Shown: positions 1 to 8,185, numbered from the stretch's first letter. The stretch: 14,798 bases of DNA from Thiofilum sp039797965 (GCA_039797965.1 JBDKGX010000062.1:1-14798), one strand, 5' to 3'. Program-made: numbers and translations. The notes: generated from the letters alone by a model not told the origin.

Positions 1-552
1 CGCGCCTCTAAAGGTTATATCAAGTACCAAGGTCAAGATATTACCCATATCGCTATGCACGAAGTCGGACGCCTAGGCATTGCCCAAGTCCCTGAAGGTC
101 GACGGATTTTCCCCGCGATGACAGTGGAGGAAAATCTGATTATGGGTACCTTGCCGATTGGCGAGCAGTATCTAGATGAGGATCGGGAAAAAATGTTTGC
201 CATGTTTCCCCGTCTGAAGGAGCGTCGTAATCAACGGGCGGGTACTTTATCCGGTGGCGAACAACAAATGCTAGCCATCGGTCGCGCCTTGATGAGTCGT
301 CCTAAATTGCTCTTATTGGATGAGCCTAGCCTAGGTTTAGCGCCCTTAATAGTAAAGCAAATTCTAAACTCGTTACGCGATATCGCCTCACAAGGTACGA
401 CCATTTTCTTGGTAGAGCAAAATGCGAATCATGCCTTACGTTTAGCGGATCGTGGCTATGTGCTGGTGAATGGTGAAATCCGTTTATCTGGTACAGGTCA
501 AGAGCTATTAGTCGACCCAGAAGTACGTGCCGCGTACTTGGGTGGGCATTAA
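1..552 (+). CDS. livF: Branched-chain amino acid ABC transporter ATP-binding protein LivF (5' partial)
   Basis: This is the C-terminal part of an ATPase that powers high-affinity uptake of branched-chain amino acids (or related amides/urea) at the cytoplasmic face of the inner membrane, together with LivG, LivH, LivM and a binding protein. The frame is open from base 1 and reads into the typical LivF stretch VPEGRRIFPAMTVEENL. The ABC signature LSGGEQQ lies at 247-267 and Walker B LLLLDEP at 307-327, followed by SLGLAP and the switch region FLVEQNANHAL. The C-terminal AAYLGGH is also typical. About 184 residues are present of roughly 235 for the family. The N-terminus with Walker A lies outside the window, so the internal ATG at base 55 is not the real start. 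The other liv genes are presumably upstream. The gene converges on the flippase gene with only 10 bases between stop codons. A LivF paralogue for urea or amides is possible. Confidence 0.9.
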   Translation, partial: RASKGYIKYQGQDITHIAMHEVGRLGIAQVPEGRRIFPAMTVEENLIMGTLPIGEQYLDEDREKMFAMFPRLKERRNQRAGTLSGGEQQMLAIGRALMSRPKLLLLDEPSLGLAPLIVKQILNSLRDIASQGTTIFLVEQNANHALRLADRGYVLVNGEIRLSGTGQELLVDPEVRAAYLGGH

Positions 553-562
553 TTAAATGCCT

Positions 563-2038
563 TTAAGTCGAGTACTTAGCCTTAAGTACTCGATGTTGCC
601 CTTTGGAGTACTTTAAAAACATCAGTACTCCAATGCCCAATGTCACTTCTAAACCAAACATAAACGCTTTCGCTTCTAAAGTACTCGTGAAGTACTGCAT
701 CACTTGATAAATCATTATCAAACCCAGTACTCCCATCATTACAGGCATCAAAGGCTGCAAGGCTTTTTGCACTAAAGTACTCAAACTCAATCTGGTATAA
801 GGGGCTAGTACATACAACCGTACACCAATTCCTATCATTAAACCCGCAACTAAGGTTGAAACGATAATGCCGCTACTACCAAAACCCAAAGCTAATGGAA
901 CAACCAACAATACTTTTGCGACTAACTCAGTTAGTCCCAAACCTGCATTAAGTTTCTGTAGCCCCAAAGCATTAAAATAGGGTGAAGTACTCAATTGCAC
1001 CGCTGCACTTAACAGTACTCCGATGAATAGCACCAAAGTCGGCATCAGAGTCGAGTACTTTTCTCCGACCCACAAACTCAAAAATACATCGGCAAACAAA
1101 TAAGCATTGACCATTGCTACTAGTATGAAGCCCACTCCTAATTGTAAGGATTTGAGCATGGTTTGAGTGGCTTTAGCGCGTTGATTATCGCCCACTTCAC
1201 GCATAATAATCGTGTCCCAGTAGCTTTGTAGGCGCATTTGGATTTGTGCCAGCATATCAATCAGTACAATCATAATCGCAAAGCTCGCTACCGCTGAAAT
1301 ACCCAGTAAAGCCCCCACAATCAGATTATCAATTCGATAACGAAAAAACTCGGAGGCTTGTGTTACCAATGAGTACTTACCAACATGAAATAACTCCCAA
1401 CTGAAATGAGAGCTGAGTACTTTAGGATTAATAAAGGTCTGACCATGCTTATGTTTAACGTGAAACCCTGCTAAAGCAAAAAAACCACCATTGACTACCG
1501 CACTATAGCTAACAATAGTTAGCAATCCAAAATCTGCCCACAGTAATACCGCAATACCCAGTACTCGCAAGACAATCCGCACAATCTCATGCCAGCCTAG
1601 TGCGGCATAATCCACCTCAGCTCGCATAATGCTTTGATAAAGCCGCAGGGGTAACGAAAACGCCACCTCAATCAGCAAAATACTAACAATGTGCCACAGT
1701 ATTGGCTCCTTAAAGTACTCACTGTGAATGAAGTACTGAAGGACTCCCGCCGTTCCCAACAGGATTAGGCTAATGATCAAAGCCACTGCTAATGAGTTAG
1801 TAATCGTTTGTGTCCAACTCTTTTTATCATCTAAAGCCACCGAAATATAACGGGTACATGCCTGTGCAATTCCAAAATCGAGTAGCAATAAATAACCCGA
1901 AATTGCAGTCGCCATCCCCCACAAACCAAACTCATACTCCCCCAAGCTCTTTAAAATAAAGGGCAACAGTGCCAAGGTACTCACCGCATTCAAAGCGATG
2001 GCGCCAAGGCGTAAGGTAGTGGCTTTGACGTAACTCAT
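563..2038 (-). CDS. Wzx-like oligosaccharide flippase (polysaccharide biosynthesis protein)
   Basis: A 491-residue polytopic membrane protein with a dozen or more hydrophobic segments. It probably flips lipid-linked sugar units across the inner membrane for capsule, exopolysaccharide or O-antigen. The N-terminal pattern (LPFILKSLGEYEFGLWG, then LLDFGIAQACTRYIS) is characteristic of the Wzx/polysaccharide-export family of the MOP superfamily. The substrate cannot be told. The open frame extends to a GTG at 2041, but ATG at 2038 is preferred: GAGG of the upstream gene end sits 7 bases before it, and the stop of the glycosyltransferase overlaps it as TGATG, indicating translational coupling. The gene holds about 16 copies of AGTACT, the highest density in the window. 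Its last residues (RVLKAKYST) are encoded by two facing copies that also form a hairpin. Function is inferred from family resemblance and the glycosyltransferase partner. Confidence 0.82.
   Translation of the reverse strand: MSYVKATTLRLGAIALNAVSTLALLPFILKSLGEYEFGLWGMATAISGYLLLLDFGIAQACTRYISVALDDKKSWTQTITNSLAVALIISLILLGTAGVLQYFIHSEYFKEPILWHIVSILLIEVAFSLPLRLYQSIMRAEVDYAALGWHEIVRIVLRVLGIAVLLWADFGLLTIVSYSAVVNGGFFALAGFHVKHKHGQTFINPKVLSSHFSWELFHVGKYSLVTQASEFFRYRIDNLIVGALLGISAVASFAIMIVLIDMLAQIQMRLQSYWDTIIMREVGDNQRAKATQTMLKSLQLGVGFILVAMVNAYLFADVFLSLWVGEKYSTLMPTLVLFIGVLLSAAVQLSTSPYFNALGLQKLNAGLGLTELVAKVLLVVPLALGFGSSGIIVSTLVAGLMIGIGVRLYVLAPYTRLSLSTLVQKALQPLMPVMMGVLGLIMIYQVMQYFTSTLEAKAFMFGLEVTLGIGVLMFLKYSKGQHRVLKAKYST
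568..593. terminator. Hairpin from two facing AGTACT motifs between livF and the flippase
   Basis: TCGAGTACTTA and its exact complement TAAGTACTCGA form an 11-bp stem with the 4-base loop GCCT. It starts 16 bases past the livF stop and could end livF transcription, but no T-tract follows. It also encodes the last residues of the flippase on the other strand. Confidence 0.5.
604..632. repeat. Second facing AGTACT pair in the flippase 3' end
   Basis: TGGAGTACT and AGTACTCCA form a 9-bp stem around an 11-base loop, 10 bases beyond the first hairpin. It lies inside the flippase reading frame (GVLMFLKYSK). A second weak terminator for livF is possible; no T-run follows. Confidence 0.45.
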
Positions 2039-3147
2039 CACGCAGCCTCACGTACTAGATCGACGATGGTTTTATCCCAGTCAAAACTAAAGTTAGCTTT
2101 GCAGGCTGCCGTTTTGCTACCTAAGCGCTTCAGGTAATGGGGGTCTATAAAACACTCTTCCAAACGATGGGTAAGATCACTCGCTCGATTGGGATCAAAA
2201 GTCAGCTCAAAATCAGGGAGTACTTCCTGTACCTCTGGAATCCGACTGGCTAAACACGGTAAACCATAGCCCATGGCTTCTAATAAGGCATTAGGCGAAC
2301 CTTCCATCAAAGTAGGTAGTATAAATAAGTGGCAATCCTGCAAAATCGCTGCGGCATTATTTTGCCAACCCATAAAGTGAACTCGCTCCTCAATGCCTGC
2401 CATACGAGCTTGAGCTTTAAGTCGTGCCAGATAGTTTTTGCCGCTTGTGTCAGCACCTATCACCCAATAATGCCAGTCGTATTGCTGCAACTGACTCAAC
2501 GCTTCAATCACTAAATGAATATTTTTGCGCTCATTGAGCACCGACACCGTGGCTATATTTAAGTGTTGCTGGCGCAAATTGGGCAGCTTAATCGGAAGCG
2601 GTTGAGTAGTAATGTCATTCGGTAATGTTTGCATTTTTTGGGCATGCCCTGCCCGCTCAATAATGGCTTGGCACATTTGCTGATTTGTGGGGAGTACTTT
2701 TGCTGAGTACTTCACGCCAATCAACTCCAGTACTCGATGCACCGCACTACGTAGGGGGGCAAAGGACTTAAATTGTGCATCAAAAACATCATCACCCCGC
2801 ACAAAGGTAATCGTTTTTACGCCCTGTCCAATGCTTGCCAAAATCGACAACGTAGCATAGAAAAACGAAAAAATGAGGTGAGTTTGAATATCATGTTGGC
2901 GATTGAGCTCACGAATTTTTAGTAAGGCACGAATGTAAAACTCAGGCCAGTAGAGCGGTGAACCTGCTTTGGATTTCATGGGTAAAATCACTGGCTCTAT
3001 ATTGGCATCGTCTACGGGAAGTACTTCAGTTGAGACATAAATGAGGTGCTGATCAGAGCTAGCAATGGCTTTAAAAGCCCGATACAGGCGTTTGGTAAAG
3101 CCACCTTGTTTATGACGATAATAAACTGAAAGCACTACAGAACTCAT
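2038..3147 (-). CDS. Glycosyltransferase family 4 (GT-B fold)
   Basis: A 369-residue soluble or membrane-peripheral glycosyltransferase, predicted to move a sugar from a nucleotide donor onto a growing surface glycan. The C-terminal half carries the GT4 donor-binding region: LNIATVSVLNERKNIHLVIEAL begins the second Rossmann domain near residue 195, and the E-x7-E motif is E282-GSPNALL-E290, followed by AMGYGLPCLAS. The more variable N-terminal half would hold the acceptor site. Length is normal for GT4. Only a weak GAGTGAG-type ribosome binding site precedes the ATG. It is the first gene of a two-gene unit with the flippase, whose start overlaps this stop. Five AGTACT copies lie in the gene. 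Sugar and linkage cannot be predicted. Confidence 0.85.
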   Translation of the reverse strand: MSSVVLSVYYRHKQGGFTKRLYRAFKAIASSDQHLIYVSTEVLPVDDANIEPVILPMKSKAGSPLYWPEFYIRALLKIRELNRQHDIQTHLIFSFFYATLSILASIGQGVKTITFVRGDDVFDAQFKSFAPLRSAVHRVLELIGVKYSAKVLPTNQQMCQAIIERAGHAQKMQTLPNDITTQPLPIKLPNLRQQHLNIATVSVLNERKNIHLVIEALSQLQQYDWHYWVIGADTSGKNYLARLKAQARMAGIEERVHFMGWQNNAAAILQDCHLFILPTLMEGSPNALLEAMGYGLPCLASRIPEVQEVLPDFELTFDPNRASDLTHRLEECFIDPHYLKRLGSKTAACKANFSFDWDKTIVDLVREAA

Positions 3148-3267
3148 GGCTTAACACTCACTCGCAATAATGAGCACACCATAGCACCGAGTACTTTTAA
3201 TAAATTATTCTTATAAAGAAGAGTGGTTGATTTTATTGGAAGAAGTGGATGAGCGGAAAACTGAGTA

Positions 3268-3294
3268 CTTGAGGCAATTAAATATTGCCCCAAG
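3268..3294 (-). terminator. Terminator-like hairpin after soeC
   Basis: On the minus strand CTTGGGGCAAT pairs with ATTGCCTCAAG (11 bp, one G-T wobble) around the loop ATTTA, starting 18 bases after the soeC stop. It is followed by CTCAGTTTTCC, with four T's a little further on. One arm ends inside an AGTACT copy. The rest of the 3148-3311 spacer holds another AGTACT (3190) and AT-rich DNA; no promoter is clear. Confidence 0.55.
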
Positions 3295-3311
3295 ATTGTA
3301 CTTTAAAAGAC

Positions 3312-4250
3312 TCAAGTATGCTGTGCACCGTGATACAAATTAATCACGTGGCGAGCTTCTGCGAAGAACAACCAACGTTCTGCCGCAATACCCGCAAACA
3401 TGGCGATCACACCGACCAAAGCGACTAAGCCACTGGGTAAACCCATCATCATAAACGCCAATAAAGTAGCTGGTATGGCAAACCCTAACGCAAATACCAC
3501 CACACGTAATTGCATTAATAAAGTACTGGGGGTTTGATGGCTAAATTCTTGTGTTAAGAAAGTGCCTGCCGAGTGCCCTGTGTCTAATAACCGTACTTGC
3601 GCCCGCGTAAAACCGGTTGCCGTATTGATCGTGGGACCTGTTACGGTTTTCATCCAAAAATAGTAAATAGCTTTCGCCAAAGCCCCTAATCCCAGCAAAG
3701 CAATCGACACGCCTGCCGCTGCTTTAATATCTTTACCTGCAAACGCCAAAATCATGACTAATAAAACACTGCCCGTGGCGAGCGCTAATAAAATATAATT
3801 GGTCGGCGTTAAAGCCGTATTCCATTGACGAATGGTTTTTAGGCAACCGTAAATCATGCCTGTACTAAAAACGGTTAATAAAGCAATCGCTACTGCACTT
3901 AAACCCACAAACCACACTAAACCATTCGGTTTGGCATCATTGACATACACACCGATCAAATACAGCAAAGCTACCGGATAAAACAGGATGGCAAACACGC
4001 CTTCACGGGATAACCATGAGGTTTTAAAGCGGAAAAACGCTCGCCATGCATTTTTAGGATTAGCCAAATGCAAAGTCGACGATAATAAACCGCCAGAGAT
4101 TAATAGTAGTGAAAGTACTCCTGCACTCATGGCAACCGGAACATCAATCTCAGCAAAGCCATAAATTTCAGCGAGTACTAATAAGATAAATAAACCATAC
4201 CCCGCACCAGAGGCTACGGTAAATCCAATAACAGAAAAAGCGGGATGCAT
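3312..4250 (-). CDS. soeC: Sulfite dehydrogenase membrane subunit SoeC (DmsC/NrfD-like)
   Basis: A 312-residue membrane anchor with about eight hydrophobic helices, opening MHPAFSVIGFTVASGAGYGLF as DmsC-family subunits do. In a Soe complex it carries electrons from the iron-sulfur subunit to the quinone pool and holds the catalytic subunits on the cytoplasmic side of the inner membrane. No heme-binding signature stands out, as expected for DmsC-type anchors. It is the last of three genes: the soeB stop (TAA) is 11 bases before this ATG, and GAGGT in that gap is the ribosome binding site. A hairpin just downstream (3268-3294) likely ends the operon. Three AGTACT copies occur in it. Alone it could serve another DMSO-reductase-type enzyme; the Soe call rests on its partners. 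Confidence 0.85.
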   Translation of the reverse strand: MHPAFSVIGFTVASGAGYGLFILLVLAEIYGFAEIDVPVAMSAGVLSLLLISGGLLSSTLHLANPKNAWRAFFRFKTSWLSREGVFAILFYPVALLYLIGVYVNDAKPNGLVWFVGLSAVAIALLTVFSTGMIYGCLKTIRQWNTALTPTNYILLALATGSVLLVMILAFAGKDIKAAAGVSIALLGLGALAKAIYYFWMKTVTGPTINTATGFTRAQVRLLDTGHSAGTFLTQEFSHQTPSTLLMQLRVVVFALGFAIPATLLAFMMMGLPSGLVALVGVIAMFAGIAAERWLFFAEARHVINLYHGAQHT

Positions 4251-4261
4251 AATGTAACCTC

Positions 4262-4957
4262 TTAACGCTCAACCATCTTATTAACCCATTCTTTGACCGA
4301 GCTGATCAGTGATTTTTTACTCACATCTTCAGTCGGAATCAAACGAGTTACGCGAGGGGGTAAATAACGATTAGTCGGGCTATACCCCAATTCGGGCATC
4401 AGTTGATAACCACCACGCTCACGTACTAAGGTACTAACATTAGAGTTAGGATCATCAAAATCACCAAAATGCCGAGCATGCGCGGGGCAAGTAATCACAC
4501 AAGACGGTTGGCGATCGACTTCATCCAAGCGCTCGTCATAAATTCGATCTAAACACAAGGTACATTTTTTCATAGTACCTGTAGAGCGGTCTAATTCACG
4601 CGCACCGTAAGGGCACGCCCATGAGCAGTAGTTACAGCCCATACATTTGTCTTGGTCGACTAATACAATGCCATCTTCCACACGCTTATAGCTGGCACCG
4701 GTGGGACATACATCTACACAATCGGCTTGCTCACAGTGCATACACGACATAGGGAAATTGATGGTTTTATTATTCGGATAGTCACCGACTTCATAACTAC
4801 GAATCCGGTTAAACCATACCCCGCTGGGGTCTTGACCATAGGGGTTATAGTCGGTCAGCGCCCCCGTCATCCCCGAAGTATTCCATTGTTTGCACGACAC
4901 TGCACAACCATGACAGCCCACGCAAACGTCTAAATCAATCACTAAACCTAGTTTCAT
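4262..4957 (-). CDS. soeB: Sulfite dehydrogenase iron-sulfur subunit SoeB
   Basis: A 231-residue electron-transfer subunit that passes electrons from the molybdenum subunit to SoeC. Sixteen cysteines arranged for four [4Fe-4S] clusters are visible: C12/C15/C18/C22, C72/C75/C80/C84, C105/C108/C111/C115 and C132/C135/C153/C157. This is the DmsB/NrfC/PsrB pattern, with no ligand missing. There is no signal peptide, consistent with a cytoplasmic location. The start is well supported: AGGAG, overlapping the TAA stop of soeA, lies 9 bases before the ATG. The gene lies 12 bases after soeA and 11 before soeC. It contains no AGTACT copy. Confidence 0.9.
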   Translation of the reverse strand: MKLGLVIDLDVCVGCHGCAVSCKQWNTSGMTGALTDYNPYGQDPSGVWFNRIRSYEVGDYPNNKTINFPMSCMHCEQADCVDVCPTGASYKRVEDGIVLVDQDKCMGCNYCSWACPYGARELDRSTGTMKKCTLCLDRIYDERLDEVDRQPSCVITCPAHARHFGDFDDPNSNVSTLVRERGGYQLMPELGYSPTNRYLPPRVTRLIPTEDVSKKSLISSVKEWVNKMVER

Positions 4958-4969
4958 GGTTTAAGCTCC

Positions 4970-7888
4970 TTATGCGCCACGATTAGCGTCATGCACGCTG
5001 CCGCGATTTAACACATCATCCATCGGACGCACTAAATTAACCGCCGTATGGGTTTGATAACGCAAGGTATCAGGCGACTCATTGCCATTAGGTAAAGGTT
5101 TAATAGCAGGGAACACAGGCCAAGTACCTTCCTCATCGGCGGGATAAATTTTGACTTTGAGATCATACCAAGCGGCTTGACCCGTAATCGGATCAGAATT
5201 GGTGACATTATCCAGTACATCATTTTGCTTAGGCAGTAGCTCGGAAATGAGGTGGTTCATCAGGAAGCCTTTTTTCGCTTCATTGGCACCCTCTTTTAAG
5301 CCCCAGGCGCCTTCTTGTTTAGCAATTGCGTTCCATGTCCACACCGTATCGGCTTGGCAACCTTCAATAAGTTTTAATTGCACACGGATTTTGCCATTGT
5401 GAGATTCGACCCAAACCCATGACAGGTCGGCTAAGCCCATGCTTTCGCCGCGTTGACGATTCATATACAGGTAGTTTTGAGCGCAAATTTGACGTAACCA
5501 CGCATTTTGCGAATCCCATGAGTGGTACATGAACATGGGGCGCTGATTGACCGCATAGAACGGGTACTCATCCTCATCAATCCGACATTGCTCCAATGGC
5601 TTGTAGTAGAACGGTAATGGGTTAAAGTACTTGCTTAAACGCTCTTTGTGATGCTCCTCGGTCGGCATAGGCCCCTCGTATAAACCTTGACCCGCCAACT
5701 TAAAGCGTTGCTGAGTTTCGGAATATAGCTCCATCACAATTTGCTTAGTCGAGCCGACCCAAGCGGCACTTTTAGCCAGCTCTAAGTAGTCCTTATTAGC
5801 ATGGCGGTAGTAGCGAGTATGTTTAGGCAAATGGTACTCAAAGAATGCACCCTCTTCAGCGTAACGCTCCCACTGTTTAGGATTCGGTTTGCCACGTAGA
5901 TGGACTTCGTTGCCATTTTCATCCAAACGCCATCCCGCCAAGAAACCAATCCCCGGCTCTTTTTCCCAGTTAATAATAAAGTCTTGGTAGTCCTTATATT
6001 TACGAGTGCCATCTGGATTAGTCAGGGCGGGAAAACCTAGACGTAAACCCAATTCAATCTGCACTTCTTGCCACGGTTTAACATCACGTTCGGGCTTAAT
6101 AATTGGCTGTCTAATCGCATCACAAGCGGCGTGTGGCTCAGAAATCGGGCGATCCAACATAGAAATCGTGTCCCAACGCTCTAAATAGGTCGTATCGGGA
6201 ATAATAAGATCAGCAAAATTGACCATTTCAGAATGGTAAGCATCGGTCACTACAATAAAGGGAATTTTATATTCGCCATTGTCATGCTTTTCGACCAGCA
6301 TTTTCTGAATTTCGGCGGTATTCATGGTCGAATTCCATGCCATATTCGCCATAAACATCATCAGTGTGTCGATGTAATATGGATCACCTTTCACCGCATT
6401 AGTAATCACCATATGCATTAAGCCATGATTCGACATGGGCGCATCCCACGAATAGGCTTTATCAATGCGTTTAGGTTTGCCATTCGCATCCAGTACTAAA
6501 TCCTCAGGTGCCGTCGGGAAACCTAACGGCGGTGATTTTAATGGCGTATTAGGAGCGCAATCTTTGGCAGGCTTAATCGCTGGCGGAATATGTTTAGGGT
6601 AAGGCGGCTTAGCTAAATGCCCACCGGGAACATCGACTGTGCCCAGCATAATTTGCAGAAAGTGAATCGCACGACAGGTTTGGAAGCCATTAGAGTGAGC
6701 TGAAATCCCGCGCATGGCATGCATAGAAACCGGACGACCAATAAACTTATAATGTTTACGTCCCGCCCAATCAGTCCAACCTTCCGGCACCTCAATTTCA
6801 ATACTTTCTTTAAACGCCACATGTGCCATTTCTAGCGCTAGGCGCTCAATTTGCTCAGCAGGCACACCACAAATTTCGGAGGCTTTAGCAGGCGAATATT
6901 GTTCGTCTAAGTACTCTTCTGCAATCAGCATCATCACCGATTTAACGGGCTTACCAAGTACTTCACCTTCAAAGAATAACGCAGGAGCAATATCCGCTTG
7001 CGTACCATCCACAGCAGCACTTTTTGCTTGATCCCAGACTAAAGGATTACTGTCTGCATCACGCAAAATCAAACCATGACCTTTTTGGTCTGGAGTATGG
7101 ACAACGAGATAAGCTGCATTGGTATAGCGAATTAAAAACTCCCAATCGAATTGGTCGTTTTTAAGGAGTACATGCAACATGGACAGCGCTAACATGGCAT
7201 CCGTCCCCGGACGAATTCCAATCCATTCATCCGCAATCGCCTGATACCCTGTTCGGGCTGGATTGACGGACACGAATTTGCCGCCATTACGCTTGAGCTT
7301 TTCTAAGCCAATTTTAATCGGGTTAGAAGCATGATCATCGGCTACACCCCACAGCATAAAGTACTTGGTATTATCCCAATCGGGATCACCAAACTCCCAA
7401 AAGGCATGCCCCATGGTATAGAGACCACCTGCCGCCATATTCACCGAGCAAAACCCGCCGTGAGCTGCCCAGTTTAATGTCCCAAACTGACTCGCCCAAA
7501 ACCCTGTCAAGGCTTGCATTTGGTCACGTCCGGTAAAGTAGGCGAGCTTTAAAGGGTCAGTTTCACGAATTTTACGTAGACGTGCTTCTAAAATATCCAG
7601 CGCTTTATCCATAGAAATGGCTTCAAACTCACCTGCACCGCGCTCAGTACCCGCTTTTCTTAATAAGGGCGAGTTGAGTTTAGCAGGAGAGTTTTGCTTC
7701 ATAATGCCCGCATTACCTTTGGCACAAAGCACCCCCTTATTAATAGGGTGATCGCGGTTGCCTTGAATATAGCGAACATTATTGTTTTCTACCGTTACCT
7801 TAATGCCGCAGCGACAGGCGCACATATAACAGGTGGTGGCTTTGACCTCCTGTTGACCGCGCTTTTCAAACTCCGGTAATGCGTTCAT
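4970..7888 (-). CDS. soeA: Sulfite dehydrogenase molybdopterin subunit SoeA
   Basis: The catalytic subunit of a DMSO-reductase-family molybdenum enzyme, binding bis-MGD and one [4Fe-4S] cluster; in the Soe complex it oxidises sulfite to sulfate in the cytoplasm. The cluster motif is C20-x2-C23-x3-C27 with the fourth ligand C55 in GVLCAKG. Downstream are the usual molybdopterin oxidoreductase and C-terminal dinucleotide-binding regions (e.g. YHSEMVNFADLIIPDTTYLERWD). The open frame extends to 7945, but the ATG at 7888 (972 residues) is preferred: GAGG sits just upstream, and the extra 19 residues are neither a signal peptide nor family-like. No twin-arginine signal is seen, which separates it from periplasmic PsrA/PhsA/TtrA enzymes and supports Soe. 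Length and gene order A-B-C match known soeABC operons. Substrate assignment is by family and context. Five AGTACT copies lie in nearly 3 kb. Confidence 0.87.
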   Translation of the reverse strand: MNALPEFEKRGQQEVKATTCYMCACRCGIKVTVENNNVRYIQGNRDHPINKGVLCAKGNAGIMKQNSPAKLNSPLLRKAGTERGAGEFEAISMDKALDILEARLRKIRETDPLKLAYFTGRDQMQALTGFWASQFGTLNWAAHGGFCSVNMAAGGLYTMGHAFWEFGDPDWDNTKYFMLWGVADDHASNPIKIGLEKLKRNGGKFVSVNPARTGYQAIADEWIGIRPGTDAMLALSMLHVLLKNDQFDWEFLIRYTNAAYLVVHTPDQKGHGLILRDADSNPLVWDQAKSAAVDGTQADIAPALFFEGEVLGKPVKSVMMLIAEEYLDEQYSPAKASEICGVPAEQIERLALEMAHVAFKESIEIEVPEGWTDWAGRKHYKFIGRPVSMHAMRGISAHSNGFQTCRAIHFLQIMLGTVDVPGGHLAKPPYPKHIPPAIKPAKDCAPNTPLKSPPLGFPTAPEDLVLDANGKPKRIDKAYSWDAPMSNHGLMHMVITNAVKGDPYYIDTLMMFMANMAWNSTMNTAEIQKMLVEKHDNGEYKIPFIVVTDAYHSEMVNFADLIIPDTTYLERWDTISMLDRPISEPHAACDAIRQPIIKPERDVKPWQEVQIELGLRLGFPALTNPDGTRKYKDYQDFIINWEKEPGIGFLAGWRLDENGNEVHLRGKPNPKQWERYAEEGAFFEYHLPKHTRYYRHANKDYLELAKSAAWVGSTKQIVMELYSETQQRFKLAGQGLYEGPMPTEEHHKERLSKYFNPLPFYYKPLEQCRIDEDEYPFYAVNQRPMFMYHSWDSQNAWLRQICAQNYLYMNRQRGESMGLADLSWVWVESHNGKIRVQLKLIEGCQADTVWTWNAIAKQEGAWGLKEGANEAKKGFLMNHLISELLPKQNDVLDNVTNSDPITGQAAWYDLKVKIYPADEEGTWPVFPAIKPLPNGNESPDTLRYQTHTAVNLVRPMDDVLNRGSVHDANRGA

Positions 7889-7911
7889 ATGTACCTCGGA
7901 ATATACTAATA

Positions 7912-7924
7912 CAGTAATATACTG
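7912..7924. promoter_or_regulatory. Small palindrome with overlapping direct repeats upstream of soeA
   Basis: CAGTA-ATA-TACTG is a perfect 5-3-5 inverted repeat 24 bases before the soeA start. The octamer AATATACT occurs twice on the plus strand, at 7900-7907 and 7916-7923. On the minus strand a weak promoter could be TTGGGC (7934-7929), a 17-base spacer and TATTAG (7911-7906), but the leader would be only about 11 bases. An operator for soeABC is possible and unproven. Confidence 0.3.
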
Positions 7925-7964
7925 AACCGCCCAATACTGCGGCATAACAAAACGTAAAACAATA

Positions 7965-7993
7965 AGATAGTTTATCTAGGTCTATAACTATCT
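7965..7993. repeat. 8-bp inverted repeat in the soeA / barrel-protein intergenic region
   Basis: AGATAGTT (7965-7972) and AACTATCT (7986-7993) are exact complements separated by 13 bases. It could be a regulator site or a hairpin in the leader of either divergent gene. No known operator is recognised. Confidence 0.4.
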
Positions 7994-8060
7994 CTAATGG
8001 GAAGGGAGGACTATTAGCCAAATGCCTCCACCTCATTGATCAATCTGATGAAGGGTAGAG
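7992..8060 (+). promoter_or_regulatory. Possible structured leader RNA upstream of the barrel gene
   Basis: Nested pairings read on the plus strand: CTCTA (7992-7996) with TAGAG (8056-8060); AATGGG (7996-8001) with CTCATT (8032-8037, one G-T); and GGAGG (8005-8009) with CCTCC (8025-8029) closing a 15-base loop that ends in CCAAATG. A small ATCA/TGAT hairpin (8039-8049) sits inside the outer pairing. The purine-rich GGGAGGA and ATGCCTCC arms faintly recall molybdenum-cofactor riboswitches, which would be meaningful beside a molybdoenzyme, but that RNA would need to be in the soeA transcript (minus strand). Identity is not established. Confidence 0.3.
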
Positions 8061-8133
8061 TTTTGATGATGGGCAACACGATCTAACTGGCATTTTATGT
8101 CTATAGTTCAAGTAATTAGGGCATCTAGGTCTT

Positions 8134-8148
8134 GCTGAACAGGTCAGC
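8134..8148 (+). repeat. Short hairpin in the 5' leader of the barrel gene
   Basis: GCTGA and TCAGC pair around the loop ACAGG, ending 37 bases before the ATG at 8186. It is small and may be chance. Between it and 8060 I see no convincing promoter. Confidence 0.3.
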
Positions 8149-8185
8149 GGATGGACGCTTACACGAGACAACTAAAGGACATCTT

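Noticed and set aside
571..1732. AGTACT cluster as a CRISPR array or tandem repeat
   Set aside because: Spacing is irregular, the repeated unit is only 6-9 bases, and the copies are inside a reading frame.
2329..2514. Open frame antisense to the glycosyltransferase
   Set aside because: It overlaps the conserved GT4 domain and has no supporting signal.
4727..4933. Open frame antisense to soeB (also 5199-5402, 6006-6188, 6233-6421, 7694-7879 antisense to soeA)
   Set aside because: These are shadows of strongly conserved genes on the other strand, without ribosome binding sites or recognisable protein features.
4970..7888. SoeA as a periplasmic polysulfide, thiosulfate or tetrathionate reductase
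   Set aside because: No twin-arginine signal peptide is present, and length, subunit set and order match soeABC better.
7889..7945. Longer soeA reading frame with 19 extra N-terminal residues
   Set aside because: The extension has no ribosome binding site or family match; the ATG at 7888 has GAGG just upstream.
8132..8185. Upstream start for the barrel protein
   Set aside because: It would bury the signal peptide behind 18 polar residues; the ATG at 8186 has AAAGGA at good spacing.
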